DNA from: Corynebacterium pygosceleis
GTDB lineage: Bacteria > Actinomycetota > Actinomycetes > Mycobacteriales > Mycobacteriaceae
Reading direction: 5' to 3'
Length of the DNA: 64,000 nucleotides
NCBI RefSeq assembly: GCF_016595275.2
Contig: NZ_JAENIQ020000002.1
Span: 558,001-622,000 of the forward strand
Shown here one piece after another: positions 10,342 through 19,310 of the stretch (the first letter of the stretch is position 1; each line of letters opens with the position of its first letter). The translations under genes were made by a program, and so were the position numbers. The notes under the pieces were generated by a model that did not search any database, was not told where the DNA came from, and saw only the letters and a list, made by a program, of their open reading frames with translations.

Positions 10342-12339
10342 TCATTGCGCCTGGAGGATGAGATCCTCCTCCCGTGTCGGCGACAACGGTACATTGTCAC
10401 GGTTGAGCAGCCAGGCCGCTATGTCGTGGAACAGCGGCGCGGCCGACTGACCGCCTTCACCGTGCACACCCCGCTCGGGGTCGTCGAGCATGAGCGCGAT
10501 GACGAACCGGGGATCATCGGCCGGCGCGATCCCGGCGAAGGTGATCCAGTAGTCGGAATTGGAGTAGCAGTTGCAGTCCGGGTTCACCTGCTGGGCGGTA
10601 CCCGTCTTACCCGCGATCCGGTATCCCTCGACGGCGGCCTGCGGACCCGTTCCCTGCTGCACTCCCGACGGATCACTCTGGGTGACGGCCTGGAACATTC
10701 CCCGGACGGTACGGGCGGTCTCCGGGCTGACGACCCGGATCCGCTCCGGTTCCGGCTGTTCCATGACGTCACCGTCAGGTGTGGTCACCGTACGGATGAT
10801 GCGCGGTTGGATACGTTCACCGTCGTTCGCGATCGCCTGGTACACGCCGGCCATCTGAAGCAGGGTCAGGGACATGCCCTGACCGATCGGCAGATTCGCG
10901 AACGTGCCACCGGACCACTGTGACCGGTCCGGGAGCAGCCCCTGGGATTCGCCGGGCAGTTCGATACCCGTGTAGCGGCCCACACCGAAGAGGTCCAGCA
11001 TGTTCGCGAACCGGTCCTGTCCGACCCGGTCGGCGAGCATCAGGGTGCCGACGTTGGAGGACTTCCCGAACACACCGGTCGTGGTGAAGGGGACGACCCC
11101 GTGCGGCCACGCGTCCTTGACCGTCACACCCGCCATGTCGATGGCACCGGGCACCTGGAACACCTCGTCCGGTGTGGTGACCCCGTCCTCGATCGCTGCG
11201 GCGGCGGTGATGATCTTCGCCACGGAACCGGGTTCGAACGGTGCCTGGACTGCGGGGTTGCCGAAGAACCTGCCCCGCGCCAGTTGTCTCTCGATGTCAC
11301 CGGTGGGGTCGATCGTGTCCGTGTTCGCCATCGCCAGGACCTCACCGGTCGCGGAGTCGAGGACGACGGCCGAGGCCGACTCCGCCCCCGAGTTCTCCTT
11401 CGCCTGCTCCAGCTGTTGCTGGACGTAGGTCTGGAGGTCCAGGTCGAGAGTCAGTTCGATGTCGGACCCGTGCACCACCGGTACCTGGTCCCGGAGCGTT
11501 CCGGGGATGATCTGGCCGTCGGTGGACACGTCCTCCGTCGATTTGCCGTTGATCCCGGAGAGGACGCCGTCCGAGGCCGCCTCCAGGCCGAACTGCCCCT
11601 CACCGTCGATGGAGATCTTGCCGATCACGTTCTCGGCGATGGCCCCGTTCGGGTACTGGCGGATGTCCTGCCGGTCCGCGGCGACACCGGGAAAACGCTC
11701 GGCTATCTCCACCGCGACATCGGGATCGACGTTCCGGACGAGCACCGTGTAGGAGTTGTCGGCCCGCAGTTTCCGGAGAATCTCCGCCGGCTTGACCTTC
11801 TGCGCCGATGCCCCGGATTCCCGGACCATCTCGGGGATCACCACGGACATCTCCTCAAGGACGTCCTCGACCGGCGGGTACTTCTCGAGGAGTTCCGGAT
11901 CCCCGGAGTTGACGGCCATGTCGTGACGTTCCCCGATCTCCTTGCGGAGCACCAGTGGGGCTACCGTCAGCGACCGTGCCTGCATGGTGTACGCGAGTTG
12001 CTCACCGTCACGGTCCGTGACCGTCCCACGTCGCGCGAAGTCGATGTACTCCCGGGTGCGTTGATTCTGCGCCTGCGCGGCGAGTTCGGGCCCCCAGACG
12101 AGCTGAACGCACGCCAGTCGGACCGTCAGCAGTACGACACCGACGATCACGAGCGTGCGGACGATCTTCATTCTGCGGGCGATCTGCTCCCTCCCGACAG
12201 CGTCGCCGGTCGGTTTCCGTCGCCCGGGTACACCGGTGGTCCCTGATCTCGTCGGGGTCTCCGCCGGTGGGGGTGGGCCGGGCCGTGAGGTCCGGGCCAC
12301 CGGACGACGGTTCCCCTTCCCACGGTCCGGAGGGGTCAC
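10342..12339 (-). CDS. ftsI: FtsI, class B penicillin-binding protein (septal transpeptidase)
   Basis: Septal cross-linking enzyme and partner of FtsW. The 665-residue protein has a basic N-terminus and a membrane anchor at about 59-80. The PBP dimerisation domain follows, then a transpeptidase domain with active-site motifs SVAK (372-375, nucleophile Ser372), SSN (427-429) and KTG (578-580). No PASTA repeat is visible. The GTG start overlaps the ftsL-like stop (GTGA). Corynebacterial numbering calls this protein FtsI or PBP3-like. Confidence 0.96.
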   Translation of the reverse strand: MTPPDRGKGNRRPVARTSRPGPPPPAETPTRSGTTGVPGRRKPTGDAVGREQIARRMKIVRTLVIVGVVLLTVRLACVQLVWGPELAAQAQNQRTREYIDFARRGTVTDRDGEQLAYTMQARSLTVAPLVLRKEIGERHDMAVNSGDPELLEKYPPVEDVLEEMSVVIPEMVRESGASAQKVKPAEILRKLRADNSYTVLVRNVDPDVAVEIAERFPGVAADRQDIRQYPNGAIAENVIGKISIDGEGQFGLEAASDGVLSGINGKSTEDVSTDGQIIPGTLRDQVPVVHGSDIELTLDLDLQTYVQQQLEQAKENSGAESASAVVLDSATGEVLAMANTDTIDPTGDIERQLARGRFFGNPAVQAPFEPGSVAKIITAAAAIEDGVTTPDEVFQVPGAIDMAGVTVKDAWPHGVVPFTTTGVFGKSSNVGTLMLADRVGQDRFANMLDLFGVGRYTGIELPGESQGLLPDRSQWSGGTFANLPIGQGMSLTLLQMAGVYQAIANDGERIQPRIIRTVTTPDGDVMEQPEPERIRVVSPETARTVRGMFQAVTQSDPSGVQQGTGPQAAVEGYRIAGKTGTAQQVNPDCNCYSNSDYWITFAGIAPADDPRFVIALMLDDPERGVHGEGGQSAAPLFHDIAAWLLNRDNVPLSPTREEDLILQAQ

Positions 12340-13178
12340 CGTGCGCTCCCGCCCGTCCGGTCGGAGCGGACATTCGGGGCGTAGGGCGCGATGGCCGGGA
12401 CGTCACTGTTCGCCCCGGTCACGGGTTCGACCTGTTGACGGCCCTCGTTCGGGACCCCCTGGTCGGTCCGCGGAAGTGGCTGCACCCGGCCTGACACGGC
12501 GTCGGTTTCCGCCGGATCGCTGCTGGCCGGTCGGGGGAGGACACGCGACCCGTTGACGTCGATGATCGGCCGGACCGCCGCGGGGTCCGCTTCGCGGATC
12601 TCATCGACACCGCCCTCCGGTCCGACGGAGAGAACACCGGGCTGATCGGGGACGATCATTCCCAGTTCCGCGGCGCGTCGGGCGACCTCGGCTGCGGAGG
12701 TCGCGGACTGGCGGTCACGGTTCAGCGTCTCCAGCTGGTTGCCCAGTCGACTGTCGACCCGGGACAGCTCCTGGATCCGGAAGGTCTGCTGCGTGGTGAC
12801 ACCGGAGAGATACATGGTGAGCATGACCCCGGCGAGGAGAGTCATCACCAGAACAGCGGCGAACCGGACCCGAACCGGGTCCGCCTTCGGCGCGACGATC
12901 CGGCGACCGCGGACGGACACGACCTGTTTCGACCCCGGTGTCCACTGGAACCGGCGTCGCTGCGGCGTCGGGGCACCGGGGACCCGCCTGGCGGGAGGGG
13001 TACTACGTGGGGTCGGGTGGAGATCGACGATCTCCGCGACACCGGTACCCGCACCGCGGGAAGCACGCCGCTGGTCGGCCGGTCGGATCACACGGGTGGA
13101 ACGGCGTTCGGGGGTGTGCGTCCCCGGGTTCATGTGGTCCGTTCCGGGGTTCGCCCGGAGGCGTGCGGTGGTGCTCAT
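12336..13178 (-). CDS. ftsL: FtsL-like cell division protein
   Basis: Position between rsmH and ftsI and protein topology identify this as the actinobacterial FtsL/FtsB-type subunit that scaffolds the FtsQLB complex. The 280 residues have a long, basic, disordered cytoplasmic tail (1-104), one membrane helix (about 105-125) and a predicted coiled coil (about 128-160). A C-terminal extension contains an [10 protein letters not shown] segment. Sequence conservation in this family is low, so the call relies on context and topology. Start and stop overlap the neighbours by 4 nt each. Confidence 0.8.
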   Translation of the reverse strand: MSTTARLRANPGTDHMNPGTHTPERRSTRVIRPADQRRASRGAGTGVAEIVDLHPTPRSTPPARRVPGAPTPQRRRFQWTPGSKQVVSVRGRRIVAPKADPVRVRFAAVLVMTLLAGVMLTMYLSGVTTQQTFRIQELSRVDSRLGNQLETLNRDRQSATSAAEVARRAAELGMIVPDQPGVLSVGPEGGVDEIREADPAAVRPIIDVNGSRVLPRPASSDPAETDAVSGRVQPLPRTDQGVPNEGRQQVEPVTGANSDVPAIAPYAPNVRSDRTGGSAR

Positions 13179-14179
13179 CGGGTTTCTCCGTTCGACTGTG
13201 TTGTCCGTTCCACGGCGCGTACCCGCACCGGTGCTGCCCGGGGATTGTCCTCGATCTCCTCCCGGGGCGCCTTCTCCGCCCCCCGGGTCACGAGCCGGAA
13301 CTCAGGTGCCGTTCCGGGCAGGTCGACGGGCAGGCCCCGCGGGGTCTTCGAGGTGGTGAGTTCGGCGAGTTCCTTCTTGACTATGCGGTCCTCCAGCGAC
13401 TGGTAGGCCATGAACACGGCCCGTCCCCCGACACGGAGTTCCCGGGTGATCGCCGGAACCATCGCGGCCACCGACTCCAGTTCGCCGTTGACCTCGACAC
13501 GCAGTGCCTGGAAGGTACGTTTCGCGGGATGTCCCCCGGTCCGCCGTGCGGCGGCCGGAATCGTGGCGTAGAGCAGCTCGACCAGCCTCCCGGAGGTGGT
13601 GAAGGGTTCCTTCTCCCGTTCACGGAGCACCGCCGACGCGATCTTCCCCGCGAAACGTTCGTCCCCGTAAGCCTTCAGCACGTGGGCGAGTTCTCCGTGA
13701 CCGTAGGTGTTGAGGATGTCCGCCGCCGTGATACCGGAGGTCGGATCCATCCTCATGTCCAGGGGTGCGTCCTGTGAATAGGCGAACCCACGGTCGGCCT
13801 GGTCCAGCTGCATGGAGGAGACACCGAGATCGAACAGTGCACCCGCGACACCGTGCTCCCGCATCAGCATGCAGGGCTCACTGTCGTCCGTCTCGACCGC
13901 GGAGACGAAACGGTCGAATCTCGTGTGCAGTCCACGGAACCGGTCCCCGAAACGCTCCAGTCTGCCGCGGGCCTGTTCCAGGGCGATCGGGTCCCTGTCG
14001 AGTCCGATGACCCGGACCTCGGGAAAGACGGTGAGGAAATACTCGCTGTGTCCACCCGCACCGAGCGTCCCGTCGATGATCACGGCCCCGGGGCCGGCGT
14101 CCAGGATCGCGGGACGCAGCAGATCCGTGACACGCTCCCGCAGGACGGGGACATGTCCGTGTCCACCGTTTCCGGTCAT
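13175..14179 (-). CDS. rsmH: 16S rRNA (cytosine-1402-N4)-methyltransferase RsmH
   Basis: SAM-dependent methyltransferase that modifies C1402 in the 16S rRNA decoding site (formerly MraW). I place the start at ATG 14179, giving 334 residues starting [13 protein letters not shown]. An AGGAGG site lies 10 nt upstream; the in-frame ATG at 14188 is only 1 nt from that site. The SAM-binding loop GTLGAGGHS is at 37-45 and GLDRDP follows. The stop overlaps the ftsL start (ATGA). A 195-bp gap separates it from mraZ. Confidence 0.95.
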   Translation of the reverse strand: MTGNGGHGHVPVLRERVTDLLRPAILDAGPGAVIIDGTLGAGGHSEYFLTVFPEVRVIGLDRDPIALEQARGRLERFGDRFRGLHTRFDRFVSAVETDDSEPCMLMREHGVAGALFDLGVSSMQLDQADRGFAYSQDAPLDMRMDPTSGITAADILNTYGHGELAHVLKAYGDERFAGKIASAVLREREKEPFTTSGRLVELLYATIPAAARRTGGHPAKRTFQALRVEVNGELESVAAMVPAITRELRVGGRAVFMAYQSLEDRIVKKELAELTTSKTPRGLPVDLPGTAPEFRLVTRGAEKAPREEIEDNPRAAPVRVRAVERTTQSNGETR

Positions 14180-14374
14180 CGTCTTCATCCCTCCTGGTCG
14201 ATCGTCGAGGGCTCCGGGCCCGGGGTTGCTGTCATCTTCCGAGGGGGTGAATACAGGGCCCTGTCCGGTGTGCCTATCTGATGTCGGGGAAGTACACCAG
14301 AGCGACACCCCGGACAGAGTCCGTGCACGCACTCCACTCGATTCGGTTGTGTCGTACCCTGCCCCGTCACCGGG

Positions 14375-14806
14375 TCAGATCAGTCCACTGAGATCCGGGT
14401 CCTCCGCGGACGAGAACATCTCCTCGTTCTGCTTCTGGTACTCGTGCCAGGAGTCCGCGTCCCAGATCTCGAGGGATTCGACCGCTCCGATGACCACACA
14501 CTCCCTGGTGAGCCCCGCATACTCGCGGTGCGCTGGGGAAAGGGTGATCCGACCGTGTCCGTCAGGCCGCTGTTCGACCGCACTGGCGGCCAGACTGCGG
14601 ATGAAGGCACGGGCCCTCGGATTGGTCCGCGAGATCTCGGCGGCACGACGGGTACGCGCCTCGAACTCCTCCCGGGGAAAGACCGCCAGAGAGTGGTCCT
14701 GCCCCATTGAGACGACGAGACCACCGGCCAGCTCCTCGCGGAACTTCGCCGGAAGGGTCAGCCTCCCCTTGTCATCGAGTTTCGGGGTGTAGGTGCCGAG
14801 AAACAT
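14375..14806 (-). CDS. mraZ: Transcriptional regulator MraZ
   Basis: First gene of the dcw operon, a ring-forming DNA-binding protein that represses its own promoter in other bacteria. The 143-residue protein starts [15 protein letters not shown] and has two SpoVT/AbrB-like domains, each with the signature D-x-x-[10 protein letters not shown] near residue 11 and [10 protein letters not shown] in the second half. ATG 14806 is preferred over the GTG 12 nt upstream because AAGGTGG lies 8 nt before it. TGGGN repeats, the known MraZ recognition pattern, are present upstream. Confidence 0.95.
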   Translation of the reverse strand: MFLGTYTPKLDDKGRLTLPAKFREELAGGLVVSMGQDHSLAVFPREEFEARTRRAAEISRTNPRARAFIRSLAASAVEQRPDGHGRITLSPAHREYAGLTRECVVIGAVESLEIWDADSWHEYQKQNEEMFSSAEDPDLSGLI

Positions 14807-14891
14807 GTCCGACACCACCTTTCACTCGCGTGCCCTGGGGAGATCAATCCGTCCCGGGTGGTCCAACCGGGACATGTGCACCCGATTCTCC

Positions 14892-14926
14892 CACCACTGG
14901 GCACCACACTACCCCACTTTCTCCCA
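14892..14926 (-). promoter_or_regulatory. MraZ operator: four TGG(G/T)N repeats at 10-bp phase
   Basis: Read on the mraZ coding strand, TGGGA (14926-14922), TGGGG (14916-14912), TGGTG (14906-14902) and TGGTG (14896-14892) start exactly 10 bp apart. MraZ of E. coli binds direct TGGGN repeats with 5-nt spacers, which is this geometry. The array ends 86 bp before the mraZ ATG, a sensible place for autorepression. Two repeats are perfect and two carry T for the last G. Confidence 0.75.
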
Positions 14927-15155
14927 CCCACAACACCCGGACAGTGGAATTAACCGGAAAGAACATGTGCTGAAAGTCACTGACCAGTGGTTTTTATCGA
15001 ATTTCCAGGTGGGTGACCCCACCACACCAACCCCACCAACTCCCCCAAAAGAGATACAGAAACACTCTTTCCACACCAGAAACACCACCTCTACCTTTCA
15101 CAGTGGACGTAATGACCTGCACCTTTGGGAGATCCTCACACCCACCCCAATCCAG

Positions 15156-15193
15156 TGGGAGGAAGTGGGGAGAAAAAGTGGGACAAAGTGGGG
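15156..15193 (+). repeat. Second TGGGN repeat array, opposite orientation
   Basis: On the + strand TGGGA (15156), TGGGG (15166), TGGGA (15179) and TGGGG (15189) occur with start-to-start spacings of 10, 13 and 10 bp. Three of the four are preceded by AAG (for example AAAGTGGGA). This matches the MraZ recognition pattern but faces away from mraZ. Its role is not known to me. Confidence 0.6.
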
Positions 15194-15231
15194 AACACAC
15201 CGCACCGCCCCGACGGGACGGAGAAAACAGC

Positions 15232-15270
15232 GAGGGACCCCACCGGCGGAAAACGCCGGTGGGGTCCCTC
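15232..15270. terminator. Hairpin terminator downstream of the DUF3040 gene
   Basis: A perfect 17-bp stem (15232-15248 with 15254-15270) with a 5-nt GAAAA loop lies 31 bp beyond the DUF3040 stop. It probably ends that transcript and insulates the mraZ promoter. Confidence 0.75.
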
Positions 15271-15300
15271 AACCCCGCCACGGACGGGGGAACCGTGCCG

Positions 15301-15708
15301 CTACTCCTCGAAACGCCGGCGGAAACGTTCCTCCATGCGGGACCCGATTCCACCCCCGGAACCATCAACCCCACCCGTCCGGGACACACCGATGGAACCC
15401 CCCGGATACCCGGCCCCGGACTCCCCGATTCCGTCACCGCCGCGCAGCATCCAGACCCCCGCGGCAAACATGATGAGGAACCCGAGAACGCTCAGGGCGA
15501 CAAACCAGAGACTCTGGAGACTGAAAGCCACCCCACCGACGAGCAGCAGCAGCCCGACCGAGGCGACGGCGAGCCCCCGCAGCGACACGACGGCACGGGA
15601 GGACCCCCCGGCCACACCGGCACCGAGACCCGCACCGAATTTCGGGTCCGCCAGGAGAGACTCCTCGATCTCCCGGAACATCCTCTGCTCCTGCTCAGAA
15701 AGCGACAT
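15301..15708 (-). CDS. DUF3040 family small membrane protein
   Basis: The 135-residue protein begins MSLSEQEQRMFREIEESL, the characteristic N-terminus of DUF3040, a family restricted to Actinobacteria and usually located next to mraZ (Rv2169c in M. tuberculosis). Two adjacent hydrophobic segments follow (about residues 44-65 and 68-90), then a glycine-rich and basic tail ending RMEERFRRRF. The ATG start has a GGAGG site 8 nt upstream. The function is unknown; the location suggests a role near division or the envelope. Confidence 0.85.
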   Translation of the reverse strand: MSLSEQEQRMFREIEESLLADPKFGAGLGAGVAGGSSRAVVSLRGLAVASVGLLLLVGGVAFSLQSLWFVALSVLGFLIMFAAGVWMLRGGDGIGESGAGYPGGSIGVSRTGGVDGSGGGIGSRMEERFRRRFEE

Positions 15709-15880
15709 GGTGGTGATCCTCCCGGAATGTGGCGCCAGACTCGTCGTGGAGACTGTTTGTCATGCTGTCAATAAGGATAACGCCCAGATTATCCGGAAAG
15801 TTCCCGCGCCGTCACCGATACCGCACACCACCGGACACCACGGCGACAACGCCGACCCGGCACGGGGAACGGCCGTCCGG

Positions 15881-16303
15881 TCAGGCCGCCGACGGAAGGA
15901 TCCCCCTCCTCCGCTCCGCCGCACCAATGAACTGTTCGACCTCGTCCAGGAACTCATCGACCACCACCCCATCGGGGAACCCGGACATGTACATCGCCCG
16001 GTCGCGCAAACGGGAGTAGCGGGAGAGCCGGGCGGACCACCGCCCTGCATCGGCATCGAGCAGCGCGAGCTGATCCCAGGCACTGGAGGGCAGGCGACGG
16101 CGACGGGAGACCGGACTGTCGATCACGAGGGCACCGGCCGTCCGCAACGCGGCGCGGTACCCCTCCTCCACCGCGGCGTCGAGAGCACCCTCGGACTGCC
16201 GGAGCCGGGCCTCGGCCAGCAGGGCCGCGGCGCGACGCAGGTACTCGCCCCGTCGGCCGTCAGCCCCGGAGAAGCGCGTCGTCGCGGAAATGACAGTGGA
16301 CAT
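15881..16303 (-). CDS. SAV_6107-type HEPN domain protein
   Basis: The 140-residue all-alpha protein starts MSTVISATTRF at ATG 16303, with AAGGGAG 8 nt upstream. Its pattern (YLRRAAALLAEARL ... GYRAALRTAGALVID ... FLDEVEQFIGAAERRR) resembles the SAV_6107 HEPN family of Actinobacteria. The protein contains no histidine at all, so the R-x4-6-H RNase motif of toxin HEPNs is absent and an RNase role is unlikely. It lies between the DUF3040 gene and a divergent acetyltransferase gene. The cellular role is unknown. Confidence 0.7.
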   Translation of the reverse strand: MSTVISATTRFSGADGRRGEYLRRAAALLAEARLRQSEGALDAAVEEGYRAALRTAGALVIDSPVSRRRRLPSSAWDQLALLDADAGRWSARLSRYSRLRDRAMYMSGFPDGVVVDEFLDEVEQFIGAAERRRGILPSAA

Positions 16304-16527
16304 GATCCGACTCCCTTCACCCATCGATACCCCGGACCCCTCCACGGGCCCGCCGCGACCGTCCCCGTCCGGATCCGGCCACATACGCAGACTAGGGTGC
16401 GAGCGGGACACGACCCGGACGTGATTAGAACACCTGTTCGACATCGTTCCCGTCCCGCTCTCCGGGTAGACGGGAATCACACCCCGGAAGACACACCCGT
16501 CCCCCCGGCCGTGGTTCGATTGATTCC

Positions 16528-17139
16528 GTGAGTACCGCCATATGCCCCATGTCACCCCTCGAGTTCGTGCACCACTGCCCGGAACTCGTCGACGTCTACT
16601 GGACCGCGATGGACCTCGACGCCCAGGGACTCGGCGGACACTCACGGTCAAGCAGGGTCCGCCACTGGCGGAGCCTGGTCCACAATCCGGGATTCCGGGC
16701 CGTCTGCGCGGTGACCGACGGCCGGATAACCGGGATCGCCTACGGCATGGACGGCGAGATCCGGCGGAACTGGACCAGAGCCATCGCCGACGGACTGGCG
16801 AGATCCGGGGGCCGGGATCCACGCTGGCCGGACATGCTGTCGGACTACTACGAGATCAGTGAACTGCACGTGCTGCCTGAACTGCAGGGGCGGGGGATCG
16901 GCAGGAAACTGCTGACACAGCTTCTCGATGACGCCACCCAGCACTGGGCCCTCCTGTCCACCCCGGAGGTCCCCGACGAGGCGAACCGGGCCTTCGGTCT
17001 CTACCGGTCGCTGGGATTCACTGATGTCATCAGGTACTTCACCTTCTTCTCGGATCCGCGCCTGTTCGCGGTCCTCGCCGCCGAACTGCCCCTGCCGTCC
17101 GACCGTCCGACCGTCAACCGGCCGACAGACTCCCGCTGA
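16528..17139 (+). CDS. GNAT family N-acetyltransferase
   Basis: The 203-residue protein has the GNAT acetyl-CoA site, with beta4 ELHVLPELQGRGIGRKLL (Q-x-x-G-x-G/A) at about 112-129 and a LYRSLGF segment near the end. The substrate is not evident. A homologue occupies the same place in M. tuberculosis (Rv2170). The GTG start at 16528 has no clear Shine-Dalgarno. Its last 26 bp overlap the 3' end of the convergent metF gene, so read-through or antisense effects are possible. Confidence 0.8.
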   Translation: MSTAICPMSPLEFVHHCPELVDVYWTAMDLDAQGLGGHSRSSRVRHWRSLVHNPGFRAVCAVTDGRITGIAYGMDGEIRRNWTRAIADGLARSGGRDPRWPDMLSDYYEISELHVLPELQGRGIGRKLLTQLLDDATQHWALLSTPEVPDEANRAFGLYRSLGFTDVIRYFTFFSDPRLFAVLAAELPLPSDRPTVNRPTDSR

Positions 17140-18100
17140 GGGGAACGTCACGCCATTCCGGGGCCATCCCGAGATTGTGCAGGACCTCCTGCGTCGCCCG
17201 TGCATTGTTGAGCGTCATGAAGTGCAGGTCGGGAGCCCCCTCCGCGATGAGCCGCTCGGCCATCGCCGTGGTCCACTCGATACCGACCTCACGGACAGCT
17301 TCCGCATTGGCCTTCTCGTCCCCGCCGGCGGCCCGGACCATCCGCCGTTCAAGTTCCTTCGGCAGCCGTGCGCTGGACAGTTCTATCTGCCGGCGGAGGG
17401 AACGCAGGGAGGTGATCGGCATCAGTCCGGGTATGACGGGCTTGGCGCCGTGCTCCGGATCTGCGGCGAGGAGACGGTCACGGAGCCGGAGATAATGGTC
17501 GCAGTCGAGGAACATCTGGGTGATCGAGTAGTCGGCTCCGGCCCGGAGTTTGTTGAGCGTGTGCGTGGTGTCCGATTCCTCGGACACCGCGCGGTAGTGC
17601 CGTTCCGGGAAGGAGGCCACCCCGATCTGGAAGTGTCTCGTCTCGGGCAGTGCCCGCGTCATCTCGATGAGGTCGAGGGCATAGGTCAACCCGCCCGGTG
17701 TGGGCTTCCACTCCCCCGTCGGATCCCCCGGCGGATCCCCGCGCAGCGCCAGCAGGTTGGTGAGGCCGACCCCCGCGTACGTCCACAGAATGTCCTCGAG
17801 TTCCTCGACGGTGTGGTTGACCAGGGTGAGGTGGACCAGCGTCGGCAGCGGACGGCGGGCCAGCTGTCGGGCGATGCGACTGGTCCGTGAGCGGGTCGAC
17901 CCACCGGCCCCGTAGGTCACGGAGACGAAGGCGGCCCCCAGTCCGTCGAAGGTGTCCACCGCATGCCACATCCGCCGCTCGGCGGCGTCATCGCGGGGCG
18001 GCATGAACTCGACCGAGAACGGGACACGCCCCGTGGTCGAGCGGGCGATCGCTTCGGTGACCGAGGTCTGATTGACGGCAGGTGTATGTGATGGAGACAT
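17114..18100 (-). CDS. metF: 5,10-methylenetetrahydrofolate reductase (MetF family)
   Basis: Flavoprotein that reduces methylene-THF to methyl-THF, the methyl donor for methionine synthesis. The 328 residues begin with a short leader, then FSVEFMPPRDD (the FE/EF active-site motif), VTYGAGGSTR and NLLALRGDPPG, all MetF hallmarks. Methyl-THF from this enzyme would feed MetE, encoded at 28935-31304. The promoter region carries a TAGACCG...CGGTCTA inverted repeat related to the McbR operator. Confidence 0.93.
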   Translation of the reverse strand: MSPSHTPAVNQTSVTEAIARSTTGRVPFSVEFMPPRDDAAERRMWHAVDTFDGLGAAFVSVTYGAGGSTRSRTSRIARQLARRPLPTLVHLTLVNHTVEELEDILWTYAGVGLTNLLALRGDPPGDPTGEWKPTPGGLTYALDLIEMTRALPETRHFQIGVASFPERHYRAVSEESDTTHTLNKLRAGADYSITQMFLDCDHYLRLRDRLLAADPEHGAKPVIPGLMPITSLRSLRRQIELSSARLPKELERRMVRAAGGDEKANAEAVREVGIEWTTAMAERLIAEGAPDLHFMTLNNARATQEVLHNLGMAPEWRDVPLSGSLSAG

Positions 18101-18156
18101 CTCTGGGTATCTTGTTGGTGTGACGGGAACGGTTGTCCAACGAACCTACCTCGAAA

Positions 18157-18184
18157 TAGACCGCTCTGTTCATATTTCGGTCTA
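18157..18184. promoter_or_regulatory. McbR-like inverted repeat in the metF/idsA intergenic region
   Basis: TAGACCG (18157-18163) and CGGTCTA (18178-18184) are perfect 7-bp arms 14 nt apart. The left part reads TAGAC-N6-GTTCA, a two-mismatch version of the McbR consensus TAGAC-N6-GTCTA, and shares TAGACCGCT with the site before metE. It lies 57 bp upstream of the metF start. Confidence 0.5.
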
Positions 18185-18217
18185 CAGTCCCCCCTCAATA
18201 ACCCCCCGAGGATCAGC

Positions 18218-19306
18218 ATGACCAGCACAGACACCCACCACGACCTGGGCGACATCCCAGCCCTCGTCGAGGATCACCTCGCAGCGTTCTTCGCGACGCG
18301 CAAGGAGTCCCTCGAGGCCATAGACGATCATGTCGTCGGGGCGACGGCTCTCCTCGAGGAATTCGTCCTCGGCGGCGGGAAACGGATCCGTCCGCTCTTC
18401 GCCTGGGTGGGTTGGCTCGGCACCGAATCCACGACGGAGGACCCCGATTCCGTCCTCGACGCCGTCAGTTCCCTGGAACTCATCCAGGCCTGCGCTCTCC
18501 TGCACGACGACATCATCGACTCCTCCGACACCCGGCGCGGCAACCCGACCGTGCACAGGATCGTCGAGAGGAGGCACGGGGACGCGGGCTGGGCCGGCGA
18601 CCCCGCGCATTTCGGTGTCTCGACGGCGACCCTCCTCGGCGACCTCGCGCTCGCCTGGTCCGACGAGATGCTGCTGGGCGCGGACCTCCCGGCGGAGCGT
18701 CTCCGCGCGGCGCTCAGACCGTGGTGGGACATGCGCACCGAGGTCATCGCCGGACAGATGCTCGACATCTACGTGGAGTCCTCACGGGATGAACGCATCG
18801 AGGCGGCCGAGAAGATCAACCGCTACAAGTCGGCGGCCTACACCATCGAACGCCCCCTCCATCTGGGTGCGGCGCTCGGTGGGGGCTCTCCCGAACTCAT
18901 CGCCGCCTACCGTGGTTTCGGGCACGACATCGGGATCGCCTACCAGTTGCGCGATGACCTCCTGGGGGTGTTCGGGGATCCGGAGGTCACCGGGAAACCC
19001 GCCGGGGACGATCTCAGGGAGGGGAAGCGGACGGTACTCGTCGCCGAGGCGCTCCGCCACCTGGACGAGCACGATCCCGCGGGCGCAGCCCGGCTCCGCG
19101 AGGGAATCGGTGCGGTGACCTCATCCACCGGGATCTCCACACTCACGGATCTCATCGCTTCCACGGGGGCGGCGGACCGGGTGGAACTGCGGATCAGTGA
19201 GCTGACGGCATCGGGGCTCGCGAAACTCGATTCGGCCGCGATCTCCCCCGAGGTCCGTTCCATGCTCCACGACCTCGCGGTCCGGGCCACCTCGCGGCGA
19301 ATGTGA
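18218..19306 (+). CDS. idsA: Geranylgeranyl diphosphate synthase IdsA (polyprenyl synthetase)
   Basis: Chain-elongating prenyltransferase of 362 residues. The first Asp-rich motif DDIID is at 97-101 within LLHDDIIDSSDTRRG. The second, DDLLG, is at 246-250 within YQLRDDLLGVFGD. The C. glutamicum gene at this locus is the main GGPP synthase, supplying menaquinone, decaprenyl phosphate and carotenoid precursors. The ATG start has GAGGA 6 nt upstream. mptA follows 4 nt after the stop, so the polyprenol precursor gene and a polyprenyl-phosphomannose-using transferase are probably co-transcribed. Confidence 0.92.
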   Translation: MTSTDTHHDLGDIPALVEDHLAAFFATRKESLEAIDDHVVGATALLEEFVLGGGKRIRPLFAWVGWLGTESTTEDPDSVLDAVSSLELIQACALLHDDIIDSSDTRRGNPTVHRIVERRHGDAGWAGDPAHFGVSTATLLGDLALAWSDEMLLGADLPAERLRAALRPWWDMRTEVIAGQMLDIYVESSRDERIEAAEKINRYKSAAYTIERPLHLGAALGGGSPELIAAYRGFGHDIGIAYQLRDDLLGVFGDPEVTGKPAGDDLREGKRTVLVAEALRHLDEHDPAGAARLREGIGAVTSSTGISTLTDLIASTGAADRVELRISELTASGLAKLDSAAISPEVRSMLHDLAVRATSRRM

Positions 19307-19310
19307 CGCC

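Larger units (their letters stand above)
14807..15300. other. Intergenic region upstream of mraZ
   Basis: This 494-bp gap holds the mraZ promoter region. I see the MraZ-type repeat array at 14892-14926, a second TGGG array in the opposite orientation at 15156-15193, and a strong hairpin at 15232-15270. No convincing -35/-10 pair and no coding signal were recognised, although the + strand is open for long stretches because of its low TA content. Confidence 0.6.

Noticed and set aside
14254..14265. Perfect 12-bp palindrome ACAGGGCCCTGT between mraZ and rsmH
   Set aside because: Short GC palindromes of this size are common by chance at this base composition; no partner motif seen.
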